Shown: piece after piece, positions 31,849 to 41,077 of the stretch
Layout: the number at the start of each line of letters is the position of its first letter
Position numbering within the stretch: position 1 is the stretch's first letter
Source: an uncultured Clostridia bacterium
GTDB taxonomy: Bacteria > Bacillota > Clostridia > Christensenellales > UBA1242
DNA length: 64,000 bases
Direction of reading: 5' to 3'
NCBI GenBank assembly: GCA_934772525.1
Contig: CAKVMI010000001.1
Location: forward strand, 124,001 to 188,000
The notes under the pieces: model-generated
What the model saw: only the letters and a program-made list of their open reading frames with translations
Databases searched by the model: none
What the model was told of the DNA's origin: nothing
Position numbers and translations under genes: made by a program

Positions 31849-34800
31849 TTAAACGAAACCTTTTTGTTCATCTGCATCAGATGACTGAACTTTGTTCTTT
31901 TGACCACGTGTCTTTTTACGTTTGCCAGAAAGTTTTGTAAATACTAATGCTATGATGATTGCACAAACTAAAAGTAGTGAAGATAGTGTAGCAAATAGAA
32001 TTTCTAATTGCTTGTTGTTGGTTTCGGCGTCTGGAAGTTCGTCGCTTGAAGTAGTTGTGTTTCTTAAATCTAACTTTGTAATATTTGGTGTTGTTTGTGA
32101 AATGGAAGCAATACCAGAATTGTAATTAGATTCGGTCAACTTTTCAACGGAAATATTGCTAATTGCAATTTGACCAATTGTGTTTTCTAGAGCAATAGTA
32201 ATGTTTGAAGTTATGGCTTCTTTATTACTTGCAAAGTATAAAGTGTATTCTTTATATTCATTTGAAGTAATTTGTAATTGAGTATCTAGATTTGCAAATT
32301 TAATAGTAGCGTTTTTACCTTCTGGTAAATTTACGGCTTTTGCAATAATAGATAGTTTATAGAATGAACTCTTGGCTAGGGTGTATTTTTGGTTAAACTC
32401 TAGGATATGAGTGTCAGCACTTGTGCTATTTAATACCATAACAAATGGGCTAATGCCATCGGCGTATTTGTAATCTGCGTAGGCTTCAAGTGAACTATCC
32501 AAAATGTAGCATGAGCAATCGCCGTTATTTAGAGAATTTAAAGTTACGCCATTTGCACTAAACTTACCGTCTGAATCTAGTACGTCACCAATTTCGGTGA
32601 ATGAAGAGCCGTGAACGCTTACTACCTTTAGGTGTTTTTCTTTAATTTTGGTACTATTTAATTTTTGGTTTTCTTTAAATATTGTCTCACTAGATGGGGC
32701 AGAGAACACAGTTTTAACAAGAAGTGCACCTTGCATTTGAGTTTTGCCATCGCCATATTGTACTTGAATGTACATATTTTCAGCAGTCAATCCGCCCTTT
32801 ACATAGAAGGTGTAGTTTTGCCAGTTGTCTTCATTTTCAACGTTTTCATATGCGTCAATATCTATGCTTGCGATAATTTTATTATCTGCATTCAATAGAT
32901 TAATCTTTGCAGGGGAACCGTTTGCAAGTTCAGAATAAACATAAACATTAATTGCTTTATATTTACCACTAGCAACGCTAAACTTATCGCTAGTATATTT
33001 AATTTGTGGCATTATTACGCTATTTGTGTTATTGATTACAAGATAGTTTTCAAGAGTATTATTTGGGTTTACAAAGTTTACATCATTTGTGGTAATTGAC
33101 TTTGAATTTAAAGTATTAGAATAATTTTTACCAACTACAACACCAGTTATAAGTTCGTCATTTTTTACTAGGTGAATAGTAGAAACAATGGTGCCATCAC
33201 TTGATGTGTTTACATAAGTATTTGAGCTTCCGGAATATGTGTAAGTAATAGGGCTTGCACTATCAGATTCATCAACAATCTTTACACCATTTTCTATAGT
33301 TAAATATTTTTCATTTAAAATACTTCTTTCGGTTGTGGTGTTGCCATCAATGGTAGTTTCTTTTACAAGGTAATAATTTGTATCGTTTGCAAGACCGCCA
33401 GTTGTTAGAGTCCAGTTGCTAGGGCTATATAGTCCAGCACTAGTCATTTCACTATCTATGGTGTTAAAAAATCCGTTTGTAATAGATTCGTTTGGAAGGG
33501 TAGATGTAAGTGCTAGTTTTCTATCACTCATTGCACTATATTCGGTACTGGTTATTTCTTCAATAGTGTAGTTATCAAATAAGAATGTGCTATTTTTTGG
33601 AATAGATATATTAAACCATACATCTGTTGCATATAGTGGGCAGGCTTGAACATAGAATGATGTTTCTGTCCAGAAGTTGCTTACGTGACCATTTCCGTCG
33701 GTCTTTCTTTGGTTTTCGTTATATGGGTCAATTTGGTATGACTTTGTCGCAACGGTTTTGCCATTTAGTGTACCGCTAAGAGCAATTGTAAATTTATCGT
33801 GAGTGAATGAAGTTGGGTTTTTGAACATATCCAAATCTTCATAATCATATCTAGACCAAATAGAAACTTTATAGTACTTAAATGGTTCTACTTGAGTTTT
33901 TGAAGTTTTGAATGAAATATCATCACTTGTAGAGTTTGTTGCTTTTAAGCAATAGTTAGAGTTGTTGAAGGTATTATAAGAAGTTTTATCTTCTTCACGT
34001 ATAATCGTAAATGCGTCTTCGGTAGCAGAAGTTGTAGAGTTCCAGGTAAAGCCTTCTTGTTCCATAGTTTTTCCAGCAGAGAACTTTGTTAAAACATTAA
34101 GGCTTTTACGCATATTGATTACATTTGTAGATTCGTTTTCTACTGCATTGTAAAACTCACTATATTGAATTTCGGTTAGGTCAACGTCATCAAAGAAGAC
34201 TGCACCACTACTTAAACTATCTTCAGAGTTTCCAAGGGCTAATTGAATACGTGTTTTGTTCATACCGCTATTGCCATAACTGGTTGCAATATAGTAGGTG
34301 TATTCCTTCCAACTGCCAGTAGTATCAATATTGTTAAAACTTGCAGAAGTGTCGTCATTGAAGTCACCAGTCAATCTAATAGAAGCGGTGGCTCCGTCAG
34401 TTGTGCAAACTCTAAATACTAATTTAAAGTAGCAGTAACCAGCAAGTTGAATGTCACTACTTGATGTATAAGTTTCATAAACTTCATTGTCTAAAATTTC
34501 ATATCTAGAATCTTTCTCGGTAATTTGGTAAGTGGTTTCATCTTTTGTAAGTTCCCAAACGTTGCCAAGACTTGCATCTTCTCTATAAGTGTATGTTCCG
34601 CTTGGAATATCCGAAGTAGAAGAAGTTTGAACGTAGTTTGTACCACTTTGAGGAAGGCTAGATGAAGGAATTGTAATGGTTGTATCGGTAGTAACGCTTC
34701 CGCTTCTATGAACGGTGTAAATCTTTTTGGTTACATCAACAACTTTACCAGCGTTTATTAAAAGTGCACTTGTGGTAGTGTTTTCGTCGGCTTCGGTTTC

Positions 34801-35193
34801 GCTATCATATCTATTTGGATATGCTGGGTAACCCAAAGGATTATATGTTAAGTAAGCATTGTTTTTTAGTAAAGTTTCAATAGATTCTTTATACTTGGTT
34901 TCATCTAAAACATTAACAATACCAGAGATTGTGCTATTTACCTTATTTTCGTCAGTTGTTAAATCTCTTAATGACTTAATTCTTGAACTTTCCCAACCAG
35001 TAAGGGTATCACCGATTGTTTCAAAGTTGCCATTTGAAATGCTTTTGCTTGATGGGGTAAAAGCAACTCCGCTTTCTTTTGCGTAGGTTGGTAAAAATGC
35101 GTGTTTAGATATAACAGGCATTGATGCAAAGCACATGGTAGTTCCGAGTGCAATAGCTAAGATTGATTTAATTTTTTTAGAATTGTTTTTCAT
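31849..35193 (-). CDS. Large membrane-anchored modular surface protein
   Basis: 1114 residues from ATG 35193. AGGTGG lies 8 bases upstream, and a GTG 12 bases earlier overlaps that site and is rejected. A signal peptide (KKIKSILAIALGTTMCFASM) is followed by a long Ser/Thr/Asn-rich ectodomain. I see four copies of a beta-sandwich-like module. Each has a W..YT(Y/F)Y(V/I) strand then a closing D(D/N)..I/L..(T/E)(E)I or L (for example AVFFDDVDLTEIQYSEFYNA, STFLFDNYTIEEITSTEYSA, IAISNISVEKLTESNYNS). They resemble CBM4/9-type carbohydrate-binding jelly rolls. One transmembrane helix (about 1065-1087) and a Lys/Arg-rich tail end the protein. No LPXTG motif. Likely a cell-surface binding protein; ligand unknown. 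Confidence 0.75.
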   Translation of the reverse strand: MKNNSKKIKSILAIALGTTMCFASMPVISKHAFLPTYAKESGVAFTPSSKSISNGNFETIGDTLTGWESSRIKSLRDLTTDENKVNSTISGIVNVLDETKYKESIETLLKNNAYLTYNPLGYPAYPNRYDSETEADENTTTSALLINAGKVVDVTKKIYTVHRSGSVTTDTTITIPSSSLPQSGTNYVQTSSTSDIPSGTYTYREDASLGNVWELTKDETTYQITEKDSRYEILDNEVYETYTSSSDIQLAGYCYFKLVFRVCTTDGATASIRLTGDFNDDTSASFNNIDTTGSWKEYTYYIATSYGNSGMNKTRIQLALGNSEDSLSSGAVFFDDVDLTEIQYSEFYNAVENESTNVINMRKSLNVLTKFSAGKTMEQEGFTWNSTTSATEDAFTIIREEDKTSYNTFNNSNYCLKATNSTSDDISFKTSKTQVEPFKYYKVSIWSRYDYEDLDMFKNPTSFTHDKFTIALSGTLNGKTVATKSYQIDPYNENQRKTDGNGHVSNFWTETSFYVQACPLYATDVWFNISIPKNSTFLFDNYTIEEITSTEYSAMSDRKLALTSTLPNESITNGFFNTIDSEMTSAGLYSPSNWTLTTGGLANDTNYYLVKETTIDGNTTTERSILNEKYLTIENGVKIVDESDSASPITYTYSGSSNTYVNTSSDGTIVSTIHLVKNDELITGVVVGKNYSNTLNSKSITTNDVNFVNPNNTLENYLVINNTNSVIMPQIKYTSDKFSVASGKYKAINVYVYSELANGSPAKINLLNADNKIIASIDIDAYENVENEDNWQNYTFYVKGGLTAENMYIQVQYGDGKTQMQGALLVKTVFSAPSSETIFKENQKLNSTKIKEKHLKVVSVHGSSFTEIGDVLDSDGKFSANGVTLNSLNNGDCSCYILDSSLEAYADYKYADGISPFVMVLNSTSADTHILEFNQKYTLAKSSFYKLSIIAKAVNLPEGKNATIKFANLDTQLQITSNEYKEYTLYFASNKEAITSNITIALENTIGQIAISNISVEKLTESNYNSGIASISQTTPNITKLDLRNTTTSSDELPDAETNNKQLEILFATLSSLLLVCAIIIALVFTKLSGKRKKTRGQKNKVQSSDADEQKGFV

Positions 35194-35227
35194 AATTTTT
35201 GCCACCTAAATTTTATTTATCTTTATT

Positions 35228-35256
35228 ATTTTAATACATTGATAGTTTTTTTGCAA
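35228..35256 (-). promoter_or_regulatory. Promoter of the surface protein gene
   Basis: On the minus strand: TTGCAA, 17-base spacer, TAAAAT, 35 bases before the start codon. Confidence 0.65.
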
Positions 35257-35370
35257 TAAAAAAAAGGAAAATTTTGTTTTATTTGGGCGAGTTTTAATGC
35301 TTTCAAAATACCACTAAATAATTGATATATTTATGATAATTTAAAAAATTGAATTATTAGTGAAATAACA

Positions 35371-35988
35371 TTAGTTTTGCTCGTTTTTATCTTTAATCTT
35401 TTTATACATTTTTGATTTATAGAACAGACCATATTGCTTTTTTGCGTTTTGAATGGTAGTGTTGTATCTATAAAGCATTTGATTCATAGTTTCTTGGTAA
35501 TCGGCTTCATTTCTAAACTTAAAACTAAATTCTTCCATATGGTCTATGGCGTACTTTTGGGCATCTCGCTCGACGGGTTGAAGACTATAAATAGTGCGGT
35601 CTTCTTTGCTTGTAATGTAACCAGCGTAATTATCTCTCCAACGTCTTGCTTTAAAGTTAAACCAACTTATGTGCTTTTTGGTGATTTGCTCGTACTGGTA
35701 GGCGTGACGGCCTTCATGAAAAATGGTTTCTAGTGCGTGGAAGCGAAGATTCGGGTCATCTATTAAGTTTATGCTTAAATACAATGTTTTTTTGCCCGAG
35801 GAGTTTACTTCAAACATCCCGTACGACTTCCAGTTTTTGTCGGAAACTATAACTACTGGGAGTTTTTCTCGATTTAGTTTTTTGGACTGCTTTTCTTCAA
35901 TTTTTTCAAGAATTTTTTGCCGTGTACCTGGAGAATATTTTATCCAATTTTTGTACTTGAATTTGTTGTAAATGCTAAATAAACACAT
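35371..35988 (-). CDS. Putative zincin metallopeptidase-like protein (HEGRH)
   Basis: 205 residues from ATG 35988, with AAGGAAA 7 bases upstream; a TTG 15 bases earlier overlaps that site. The clearest feature is ETIFHEGRHAYQYE (87-100), an HExxH zinc motif in a helix. Glu140 in VERDAQKYA is a likely third ligand, as in the M48-like E..A pattern. No signal peptide or membrane segment, so it would act inside the cell. The N-terminal basic region may bind nucleic acid. I do not recognise the family. Single gene on the minus strand. Confidence 0.65.
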   Translation of the reverse strand: MCLFSIYNKFKYKNWIKYSPGTRQKILEKIEEKQSKKLNREKLPVVIVSDKNWKSYGMFEVNSSGKKTLYLSINLIDDPNLRFHALETIFHEGRHAYQYEQITKKHISWFNFKARRWRDNYAGYITSKEDRTIYSLQPVERDAQKYAIDHMEEFSFKFRNEADYQETMNQMLYRYNTTIQNAKKQYGLFYKSKMYKKIKDKNEQN

Positions 35989-36134
35989 TCTATTTTCCTT
36001 CAAAATATATTAAATTAACAAAATAATTGTACCAAACTACTCTCACAAAAGTCAAATAAAGTAATAACTTATTTTATTAAGTGAAATATGTAAATTTTTA
36101 TGTAAATATTTAACACTTTGGCTTGAAAATATAT

Positions 36135-36163
36135 TTGACATTATAATAAATTGAATATAAAAT
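36135..36163 (+). promoter_or_regulatory. Promoter of the OGG-type glycosylase gene
   Basis: TTGACA (36135-36140), 17-base spacer, TAAAAT (36158-36163), 31 bases before the start codon. Confidence 0.78.
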
Positions 36164-36194
36164 AAAAGCCATAAAATTAATACGGAAATAAGTT

Positions 36195-37043
36195 ATGTTA
36201 AAGTACAATGAAATTGAAAATAAAATAGAGATTATAGGAAAAGAAGAATTTAACCCGAAGCATATTTTGGAGTGTGGGCAATTTTTTAGATACAAAAAGA
36301 TTGATGAAAAAACTTATGAACTAGTTAGTGGGAATCATCTAATAACAATAATTGAAAATGACAATGGTTATACGCTTTTAACAAATGATTGTACTTTTGC
36401 AAAAGACTTGTTTAACTTTAATGTAGATTATGCTGTAATTAAAAATAAAATTGAAAATATTGATGGAGTAAAAGATAAAGTCCATTTTGCAAATGGTCTT
36501 AGAATTTTGCATAATGGTGAATTTGAAACTATTTGTTCATTTATAATTTCACAGAATAACAATATAAAAAGAATAAAACTAATAATAGAAAGACTTTGTG
36601 AAAGAGCGGGGGCAAAAATTGATGAAACCCATTACGCTTTTCCGTTGGTAGAAGAAATGCAAAAACTTGATGAGCAGTTTTTTGTAAGTATTGGTGCGGG
36701 GTATAGAGCGAAGTATTTGGCAAATTTGGTGGATAACTATAAATCATTTTTAAAGTGTAATCCGAGTAGTCTTTCTACAGATGATTTAAGGCGGGAACTA
36801 TTAAAAATACTTGGTGTTGGTAGAAAAGTTGCCGATTGCATTTTGCTTTTTGCGTATAATAGAACGGATGTTTTTCCAGTAGACGTTTGGATGGAGAGGG
36901 TATACAAAGAAGTGTTTGGCGGAAAAGAAACGGAAAGAACCAAAATGAGTGAAGATTTGGTTGAAAGATTTGGAGAATTATCGGGTTACATTCAGCAATA
37001 TATGTTTTATTATAAAACGGTAGAAGAGAAGGAATCAAGGTAA
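36195..37043 (+). CDS. ogg: 8-oxoguanine DNA glycosylase, OGG1 type
   Basis: 282 residues. An N-terminal beta domain (ECGQFFRYKKIDEKTYEL, residues 26-43) is followed by the HhH-GPD helical domain. The hairpin-helix-hairpin reads LLKILGVGRKVADCILLFA (202-220) with catalytic Lys211, and the GPD loop FPVDVWMERVY (227-237) has Asp230. These are the two catalytic residues of bifunctional OGG1 enzymes, which excise 8-oxoguanine and nick the strand. Clostridial OGG of this type is well known. The whole gene seems intact. It stands alone behind its own promoter; no ribosome site is obvious beyond a weak GGAAATAAG. Confidence 0.93.
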   Translation: MLKYNEIENKIEIIGKEEFNPKHILECGQFFRYKKIDEKTYELVSGNHLITIIENDNGYTLLTNDCTFAKDLFNFNVDYAVIKNKIENIDGVKDKVHFANGLRILHNGEFETICSFIISQNNNIKRIKLIIERLCERAGAKIDETHYAFPLVEEMQKLDEQFFVSIGAGYRAKYLANLVDNYKSFLKCNPSSLSTDDLRRELLKILGVGRKVADCILLFAYNRTDVFPVDVWMERVYKEVFGGKETERTKMSEDLVERFGELSGYIQQYMFYYKTVEEKESR

Positions 37044-37152
37044 ATTAATTTGAAAAGTATATGTAGAGTGAACCGCAAAAAATAATAAACTTTAGACGAT
37101 TAAAGCCTTAAATATAATAAAATAAAAATATTTTAAAATTTCGAAAATTTGT

Positions 37153-37275
37153 TTGACTTAAAATGCGTAAAGTGGTAATCTTTAATCATGGGATGCAAAA
37201 GTCCCCCGATTTATGCATCCTTGCCCTTTATTGAAAGAGAGATTGGTTTCCATCAAGTGCCGTCTCTCTTTTTGT
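37153..37275 (+). ncRNA. Candidate small non-coding RNA with its own promoter and terminator
   Basis: Promoter TTGACT (37153-37158), 17-base spacer, TAATCT (37176-37181), predicting a start near 37188. The transcript would hold stem GGATGCA / TGCATCC (about 37191-37220) with loop AAAAGTCCCCCGATTTA, then AAAGAGAGA (37234-37242) pairing with TCTCTCTTT (37263-37271) and a T-rich end. No open frame of note. About 85 bases. I do not recognise it as 6S, SRP, RNase P, tmRNA or a known riboswitch. It sits in the 539-base space between ogg and floA; the rest of that space holds only the floA promoter and AT-rich leader. Confidence 0.6.
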
Positions 37276-37367
37276 TTTAAATAAATTAAGTTATGATTTA
37301 ATAAGTATTTAATTGGAAGTTTAATATTTTATAGGTATACTTGACGGGTGCTTAAAGGCTGTTAGTA

Positions 37368-37395
37368 TTGACAAATTTTTTATTTGTGGTAAAAT
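37368..37395 (+). promoter_or_regulatory. Promoter of floA
   Basis: TTGACA (37368-37373), 16-base spacer, TAAAAT (37390-37395). It leaves a leader of about 180 bases before the floA start. Confidence 0.7.
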
Positions 37396-37582
37396 AGATT
37401 TGCTTTTGATGTGAGAATATTTTGAGTTATTTGGTTTGTAAAATTTTAAAATAGATTTACAAGTTTGACGCAATCAAAACTTAAGGTGTAATAACTAAAA
37501 TAAGTTTTAATGAAAAATTTTTCGACTAATTTATTACACATATATGTAAGGAAAAATAATATATATAAAGGAGGAATAACGA

Positions 37583-38647
37583 ATGCAATCACTTTTGCAG
37601 ATAACGACTAGTGGTATTGTTTTGCTTAGTGTTTTTGGCGTAATTGTTATTGGTGGTTTAGTTGCCTTTTTTATTATTTTCCCTATAGGTGTTTGGTGGC
37701 GGGCGCTTATATCTAATGCTCCTATTCCTATTGCAAAATTGCTTGCTATGAAAATGCGAAAGGTAAATTTAAACGATGTTGTGGTTGCATACATTACAAG
37801 CAAAAAAGCAGGAATAGAGTTAAATATAGACGATTTAGAAACTCATGTACTTGCGGGCGGGAATATTGATAAAGTTGTAAGAAGTATGATTAGTGCAAAG
37901 TCTGCAAACATTAAACTTCCGCTACAAGTCGCAAGGGCTATTGATTTGTCGGGTAAAGATGTTGTAAGCGTAGTGCAGTCTTGCATTGTTCCAAAAATTA
38001 TTGAAACTCCACAAGTGACTGCTGTAAGTAAAGATGGTATAGAACTAAAAGCTAAAGCTCACATAACCATAAAGACCAATATGGGAAGAGTGCTTGGCGG
38101 AGCGGATGAAGGAACTATTGTTACAAGGGTGTCGGAGTGCTTGGCAAGTACAATTGGTTCTAGTGTAAACCACGGAGCGGTTATTGAAAATCCTGATGTT
38201 ATTAGTGATGTAATAATGAGCAAAAATTTGGATAATGGCACGGCGTATGAAATAATTTCGATAGATATTTTTGATATAACTATTGGCAAAAATATTGCAG
38301 TGCAATTAGAACTTGAGCAGTCGGAAATAGCAAAAAGAGAAAGTCAAGCGGAAATAGAAAAACGCAAATTAGAAGCAATGGCTATAGAGCAAGAAAATAA
38401 AAATAAAATTCAAGAAGCAAAAATGCGAGCAATAGAAGCTGAAGCCGAAGTACCAAAGGCACTTGCAGAAGCTTTAAAAGAAGGCAAGATTAGTCCGATG
38501 GACTATTACGATATCAAAAATTTAGAAGCCGATACAAATCTTAGAAATATGCTTAGCGGTAAAAAGACGGGAACGGAAGGAAATGATTCTGTTCAACCAA
38601 GACCACGAAGAGCAATAAAAAGACCTAACCCATTTGATTTTGATTAA
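37583..38647 (+). CDS. floA: Flotillin-like protein FloA
   Basis: 354 residues. An N-terminal membrane hairpin (about 12-38) is followed by the SPFH-type domain and then a coiled coil rich in Glu/Lys/Ala (about 235-310, with repeated EA and AEAEV). The start LNDVVVAYITSKKAGIELNI and the GGNIDKVVRSMISAKSANI region are typical of the FloA/UPF0365 family. FloA organises membrane microdomains in Bacillota. AAAGGAGG lies 9 bases before the ATG. The usual NfeD-type partner gene is not adjacent; an unknown acidic membrane-anchored protein follows instead. Confidence 0.94.
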   Translation: MQSLLQITTSGIVLLSVFGVIVIGGLVAFFIIFPIGVWWRALISNAPIPIAKLLAMKMRKVNLNDVVVAYITSKKAGIELNIDDLETHVLAGGNIDKVVRSMISAKSANIKLPLQVARAIDLSGKDVVSVVQSCIVPKIIETPQVTAVSKDGIELKAKAHITIKTNMGRVLGGADEGTIVTRVSECLASTIGSSVNHGAVIENPDVISDVIMSKNLDNGTAYEIISIDIFDITIGKNIAVQLELEQSEIAKRESQAEIEKRKLEAMAIEQENKNKIQEAKMRAIEAEAEVPKALAEALKEGKISPMDYYDIKNLEADTNLRNMLSGKKTGTEGNDSVQPRPRRAIKRPNPFDFD

Positions 38648-38665
38648 AATTATTAAAGGAGAAAA

Positions 38666-39583
38666 ATGTATATGTCTATAATTACTATTGTTGCTATAAT
38701 TATTGCAGTTGTAGTGCTGTATATGTTTTTGTCTGGAAATGGTATAAAGTTTAAAATCTTCAAAAAAAAAGAACATAAAGTAAAGGCAAATAAAAGTAAC
38801 GAAGAAAAATATAAAGATGTAATTCCAAAGGAAAAAGCAGGAAAGAAGGAAACTAAAACAAAGTTTTTGGATAGTGCAAAAAAAGAGAAAATAAAAAGTG
38901 ATATAAAAAAGGAAATAAGCGAAACGGTAGGAAAACCTAAGGATACGCAATCGGCACCAACGTCTGCTGGGACGGTAACTAAAATTACCAAGGAAGATTT
39001 TTTGAAAAACAACATAACGTTGCCTAGTACTAGTCCATTTATGGAAGACGAGAAAAAGAATGGTGTAGTGCTACCAAAAGCAAAAGAGCAACCATCTAAG
39101 CCATATGATTTTGGGCTAGGTGATGACGATATGCCCGACCCATTTGAAGAAATAGGTATCGAAGAAAACGATGAATCTGACCCGTTTGCGGGGGTTGATA
39201 TAGATGCACTTTTAAATAGTAGTGATGAAGAGTTTGATGCCTTTTTAGACGGGAGATTGGGTGGAGCGAATAACAAAAAGAGCGAAAGTATGGCATCGCA
39301 ACAAAAACTTGAAACCGAAAATAAATTCAATCAACTCGGTGCAAAAGAGTATTTTGGTGGTGTGGATAAAACTATTCCGACAGCCGAAAAGTCGTATGAT
39401 GCTCCACTTACCAACAAAACTTTAGGTGATAGATTTGAAGAAGTTTTTGGAGATAAGTTTAGAGAAATGGGTGGAACAGAGCAAGGAAAAGAGATAATTG
39501 TTGGCGATATTTTGAGTGCTCCAAGAAGCGAAGTTAATAGAATGAAACGTGCCGAAAGAGAAAAACGAAGAAAATGGATGTAG
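38666..39583 (+). CDS. Unknown protein, N-terminal membrane anchor and long charged tail
   Basis: 305 residues. A single hydrophobic helix (about 4-22, IITIVAIIIAVVVLYMFLSG) is followed by about 280 polar residues rich in Lys, Glu and Asp, probably disordered in the middle. Conserved-looking patches are PFEEIGIEENDESDPFAGVD (about 153-172) and FEEVFGDKFREMGG (near 267). It follows floA by 18 bases with AAAGGAG before the start, so they share a transcript and perhaps a membrane site. An ATG 6 bases further in is an equally placed start. Family not recognised. Confidence 0.72.
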   Translation: MYMSIITIVAIIIAVVVLYMFLSGNGIKFKIFKKKEHKVKANKSNEEKYKDVIPKEKAGKKETKTKFLDSAKKEKIKSDIKKEISETVGKPKDTQSAPTSAGTVTKITKEDFLKNNITLPSTSPFMEDEKKNGVVLPKAKEQPSKPYDFGLGDDDMPDPFEEIGIEENDESDPFAGVDIDALLNSSDEEFDAFLDGRLGGANNKKSESMASQQKLETENKFNQLGAKEYFGGVDKTIPTAEKSYDAPLTNKTLGDRFEEVFGDKFREMGGTEQGKEIIVGDILSAPRSEVNRMKRAEREKRRKWM

Positions 39584-39589
39584 TAAAAA

Positions 39590-39627
39590 AGAGTGGAAAA
39601 GTTAAAATTTTTACTCTTTTTTTGTTT
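39590..39627 (+). terminator. Intrinsic terminator of the floA operon
   Basis: AAAAAGAGT / ACTCTTTTT stem with inner AAAA/TTTT pairs and a T run, directly after the stop. Confidence 0.82.
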
Positions 39628-39997
39628 GAAAATTTGCATTTTTTAACAAAAATTACCGACTAAATTTTGAAGCAAATTGAAAAAATTTAATCAATTTTTA
39701 TAAAAATTCTAGATAAATATTTTATTAATTTAGGGTTAATATTATGCCTAATTTCTTTGACAATAAAATACTTTATTGATACTAAAATTATCAAAAAGGT
39801 GCAAATTTGGGGCTAAAAATGAACAATTAATGCAAAATATTTATAAAAATTGATAATTTTTATTAAAAATTGATAGTTTTTTAAATATTTTTTTAGTAAA
39901 TTTTAGGATAATTTTTTTGGTTGAATTTTAGGTTTTTGAATAATTGACGATGCTTCAACATAAAATTTTTTAGATAGAAAATTTAAGGAGAAAGAGA
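39628..39997. other. Gene-free, very AT-rich stretch
   Basis: About 370 bases with no credible frame. Several AAAAATTGATA direct repeats occur near 39844-39880. No clear promoter pair was found for the next gene, though TTGAAT at 39936 is a weak -35 candidate. Confidence 0.5.
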
Positions 39998-40843
39998 GTG
40001 GGAGATTGTCAAAAATTTAATTTAATAAATTACAATTTTTCGGGCGAAGAAAATTTTAAGGTGAGCAATATTAATGATTGTACAGTTACACTAAAAAATG
40101 AAAATGAGTTACAAGTTACTAAGTCGGTGCAAAATGAAACATTTAATGTTGGCGACACTATTTCATTTATTGTTACAATTAAAAATACGGGTGTTGGATA
40201 TTTTTCTGGACTTAGAGTTTTAGATAATTTTGGTGGGGTAAATTATATTGAGTATGTTTCGGGGAGCGGAGCAATCTATAAAAATGGAAGTATTGAAAAA
40301 CCCGAAACCATTAGTTGTGTTCCGCTAGTTTTTTCACTTACACCACTTTTGCCAAATGAAAGTGTTATTTTGACCTATTTATGCAAGGTAAGAAACAATA
40401 TTCCGTTATCTGTTCAAAATATTAATAGTTCGGTTGAAGTAACGGGATATACAAATAACTCTACCATAACTAATGTTGCAAGCGTTATTATTAATAGGGC
40501 AAAAACAGCAGAATTGAAGATTGTAAAGTCGGCATCTGCAACAAGTGTAGTTAGTGGTGAAATTTTTAGTTATTATTTAACAATCGAAAATGAAGGTTTG
40601 GTCGACGCTGAAATATCAAAAATAAATGATGGGCTAGAAAGTGGGTTTAAAGTTTTATCGGTAAGAATAAAAAGTGGTGATAATAAAGCGGTAGAACTTA
40701 AAACGGGTGACTACTTGATTGATGGCGGAAATAATATTCTAATTGAAGCGAAAAATGGTATAGAAAAAATTATTGTGCCAGCAAGGGTTGGGGATACTGC
40801 CAGTAAAACCACTATTACAATTACGGGTTATTTTGAAAAGTAA
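39998..40843 (+). CDS. DUF11-type repeat protein
   Basis: 281 residues from a GTG start with AAGGAG 7 bases upstream. Two beta-sandwich repeats: the first opens LQVTKSVQNETFNVGDTISF (about 45-64) and continues IVTIKNTG, the second opens LKIVKSASATSVVSGEIFSY (about 171-190) and continues YLTIENEG. This is the DUF11/conserved-repeat pattern (V.KS....V..G....Y.I...N.G), common in surface proteins. Odd: no signal peptide, membrane helix or sorting motif is visible, so the location is uncertain. Single gene. Confidence 0.8.
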   Translation: MGDCQKFNLINYNFSGEENFKVSNINDCTVTLKNENELQVTKSVQNETFNVGDTISFIVTIKNTGVGYFSGLRVLDNFGGVNYIEYVSGSGAIYKNGSIEKPETISCVPLVFSLTPLLPNESVILTYLCKVRNNIPLSVQNINSSVEVTGYTNNSTITNVASVIINRAKTAELKIVKSASATSVVSGEIFSYYLTIENEGLVDAEISKINDGLESGFKVLSVRIKSGDNKAVELKTGDYLIDGGNNILIEAKNGIEKIIVPARVGDTASKTTITITGYFEK

Positions 40844-40874
40844 ATTTTTAGAAGACATTAAATCGTTAAAAAAT

Positions 40875-40920
40875 AAAACTTGCAGAAGTTACTAAAATAG
40901 TTAATTTTTGCAAGTTTTTA
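40875..40920 (+). terminator. Intrinsic terminator after the DUF11 gene
   Basis: A 10-bp stem AAAACTTGCA / TGCAAGTTTT with a 24-base centre and T-rich end. Confidence 0.75.
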
Positions 40921-41077
40921 TAATTTTAATTAATAAATGATTGATGTTAGTTATGTTTAATAAATTTTATTTTTTAGTCTGAAAGTTCAATTTTGTTGCA
41001 AAAATAATATCATTATTCTAATTAATAATTGCTTTATATTTGAATAAAGTTAATTTAAGTTTTCTTAAACTTACAGA

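Noticed and set aside
37188..37275. 6S, SRP or tmRNA gene
   Set aside because: Too short and lacks the SRP GNRA domain, 6S bubble or tRNA-like end; kept only as an unknown small RNA.
38653..39330. 225-residue minus-strand Ser/Phe-rich frame
   Set aside because: Mirror of the Lys/Glu-rich gene at 38666; no start signal.
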